Assembly (NCBI RefSeq): GCF_023091745.1
Contig: NC_068910.1
Location: 43,697,272 to 43,761,271, forward strand
From: Budorcas taxicolor
Taxonomy: Eukaryota; Chordata; Mammalia; Artiodactyla; Bovidae
Reading direction: 5' to 3'
DNA length: 64,000 nucleotides
The position numbers and the translations under genes were made by a program. The notes under the pieces are model-generated. The model worked only from the letters and a program-made list of their open reading frames with translations. It had not been told where the DNA came from and ran no database searches. This document shows, one piece after another, positions 63,601-64,000 of the stretch; the stretch's first letter is position 1; every line of letters begins with the position of its first letter.

Positions 63601-64000
63601 TTGCTGACGTGCCATTCTTGGATTTCTCAGTTCTCTTTTAGAAACAGCAGCCACATTGAATGCCCCCACCAGACATTCGGTGAGCCAATAAGTGACCCTG
63701 GCTGGGACCCCTCTCCCACCATTTCACCCTCACACAACTGTGGTGAAGCCAAACTCTGTCCCTGCCCTAGACTTCTCTGTCAACTGCAGCCCAGCTCCTA
63801 TAACCTCCCACAAAAACATCATCTCTCACCTGACGCTCTCCGCCCCTCCCCCCCTCCACAGCAGCTCCATCCTGGAATGTGAGCATGGATACCCAGGCCC
63901 AGCAGGTGGTCCTTCACCTCTCTTCAAGGACACATGTCACCTTCAGTGCTGCCTGGAACTACCCAGGCTTGGGGCAGGACAGCGTGGTGCCCCCCGTGTA
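57674..64000 (+). CDS. IL17RE: IL17RE, interleukin-17 receptor E ectodomain (3' end outside window)
   Basis: Receptor for IL-17C on epithelia, paired with IL-17RA (established knowledge). Exons: 57674-57805, 58128-58143, 58691-58804, 59433-59530, 59791-59950, 60045-60184, 61085-61153, 62218-62284, 63246-63421, 63502-63549, 63631-63679, then 63862 (or 63865) to the window edge. Phases close throughout. A signal peptide covers about residues 1-25 (Leu-rich, ending SASAG). Ectodomain blocks include WLHLLVQKS, GPEFSFDLLPEKR, VRLCHQWALECEDL, LPYEFLLPCLCIEASY, CPLKLEASLCQR and VDLHPQLCFK. N-glycosylation sequons NSS, NFT, NSS and NVS are visible. Exon 3 encodes a cysteine cluster (WCACCCHRPHCWC). 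The transmembrane and SEFIR parts lie beyond the window. The exon 3 donor (TCAG|GTCCCT) is weak but gives the in-phase join. Exon 2 is only 16 bases. Confidence 0.94.
61599..61765 (+). mobile_element. CHR-type SINE
   Basis: GGGACTTCCCTGGTGGTCCA head, TTGTCAGGGAACTAGATCC, CCCAGCACAGCCAAAGAAAT and an A-rich tail. IL17RE intron 7. Confidence 0.88.
62338..62382 (+). repeat. CA-rich microsatellite
   Basis: Imperfect (CA)n with CATA and CGCA interruptions in IL17RE intron 8, about 55 bases past exon 8. A shorter perfect CA run is at about 50107-50121. Confidence 0.85.

Noticed and set aside
63352..63882. 176-codon plus-strand frame
   Set aside because: It crosses IL17RE exons 9-11 and their introns in another frame; the spliced IL17RE reading explains the conserved residues.

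Overview
This window is vertebrate nuclear DNA from a ruminant, most likely a bovid. Its SINEs are the ruminant tRNA-derived Bov-tA/Bov-A2 type and the cetartiodactyl CHR type (Pol III promoter-bearing, with A-tails and target-site duplications). The rest is interspersed with MIR, L1, MaLR and ERV LTR copies, and the genes are split into short phase-consistent exons with GT-AG introns. There are no prokaryotic features, CRISPR arrays, operons or phage-like genes.

Five protein genes can be assembled exon by exon. They lie in the order of the human 3p25.3 block: TTLL3 (+, 13-19438, 5' end outside the window), RPUSD3 (-, 29670-21556), CIDEC (-, 42691-35597), JAGN1 (+, 49316-51617) and IL17RE (+, 57674-64000, 3' end outside the window). 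TTLL3 and RPUSD3 converge tail to tail, CIDEC and JAGN1 diverge across about 6.6 kb of repeats, and JAGN1 and IL17RE run in tandem. RPUSD3, CIDEC and JAGN1 are complete at about 344, 237 and 183 residues. For all five genes the exon phases close without a frameshift; only the TTLL3 tail after about 18942 is uncertain.

The genes share no pathway. TTLL3 glycylates tubulin in cilia, RPUSD3 is a mitochondrial RNA pseudouridine synthase-like protein, CIDEC works on adipocyte lipid droplets, JAGN1 is an ER membrane protein, and IL17RE is an epithelial cytokine receptor. Their adjacency is conserved synteny, not a functional cluster.

The intergenic DNA and large introns are mostly transposon-derived. 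The most structured stretch is 32075-34971. There an antisense L1 with an 18-bp target-site duplication was hit later by a Bov-tA, a CHR-1, a Bov-A2 and an ERV LTR. Three of those four carry their own visible duplication. A second solo ERV LTR, itself split by a CHR SINE, lies at 47062-47702.

I found no undescribed biological system. The points most worth checking are the missing canonical catalytic aspartate in RPUSD3, the frame-shifting TTLL3 tail, the IL17RE uORF and NAGNAG acceptor, and the nested insertions.
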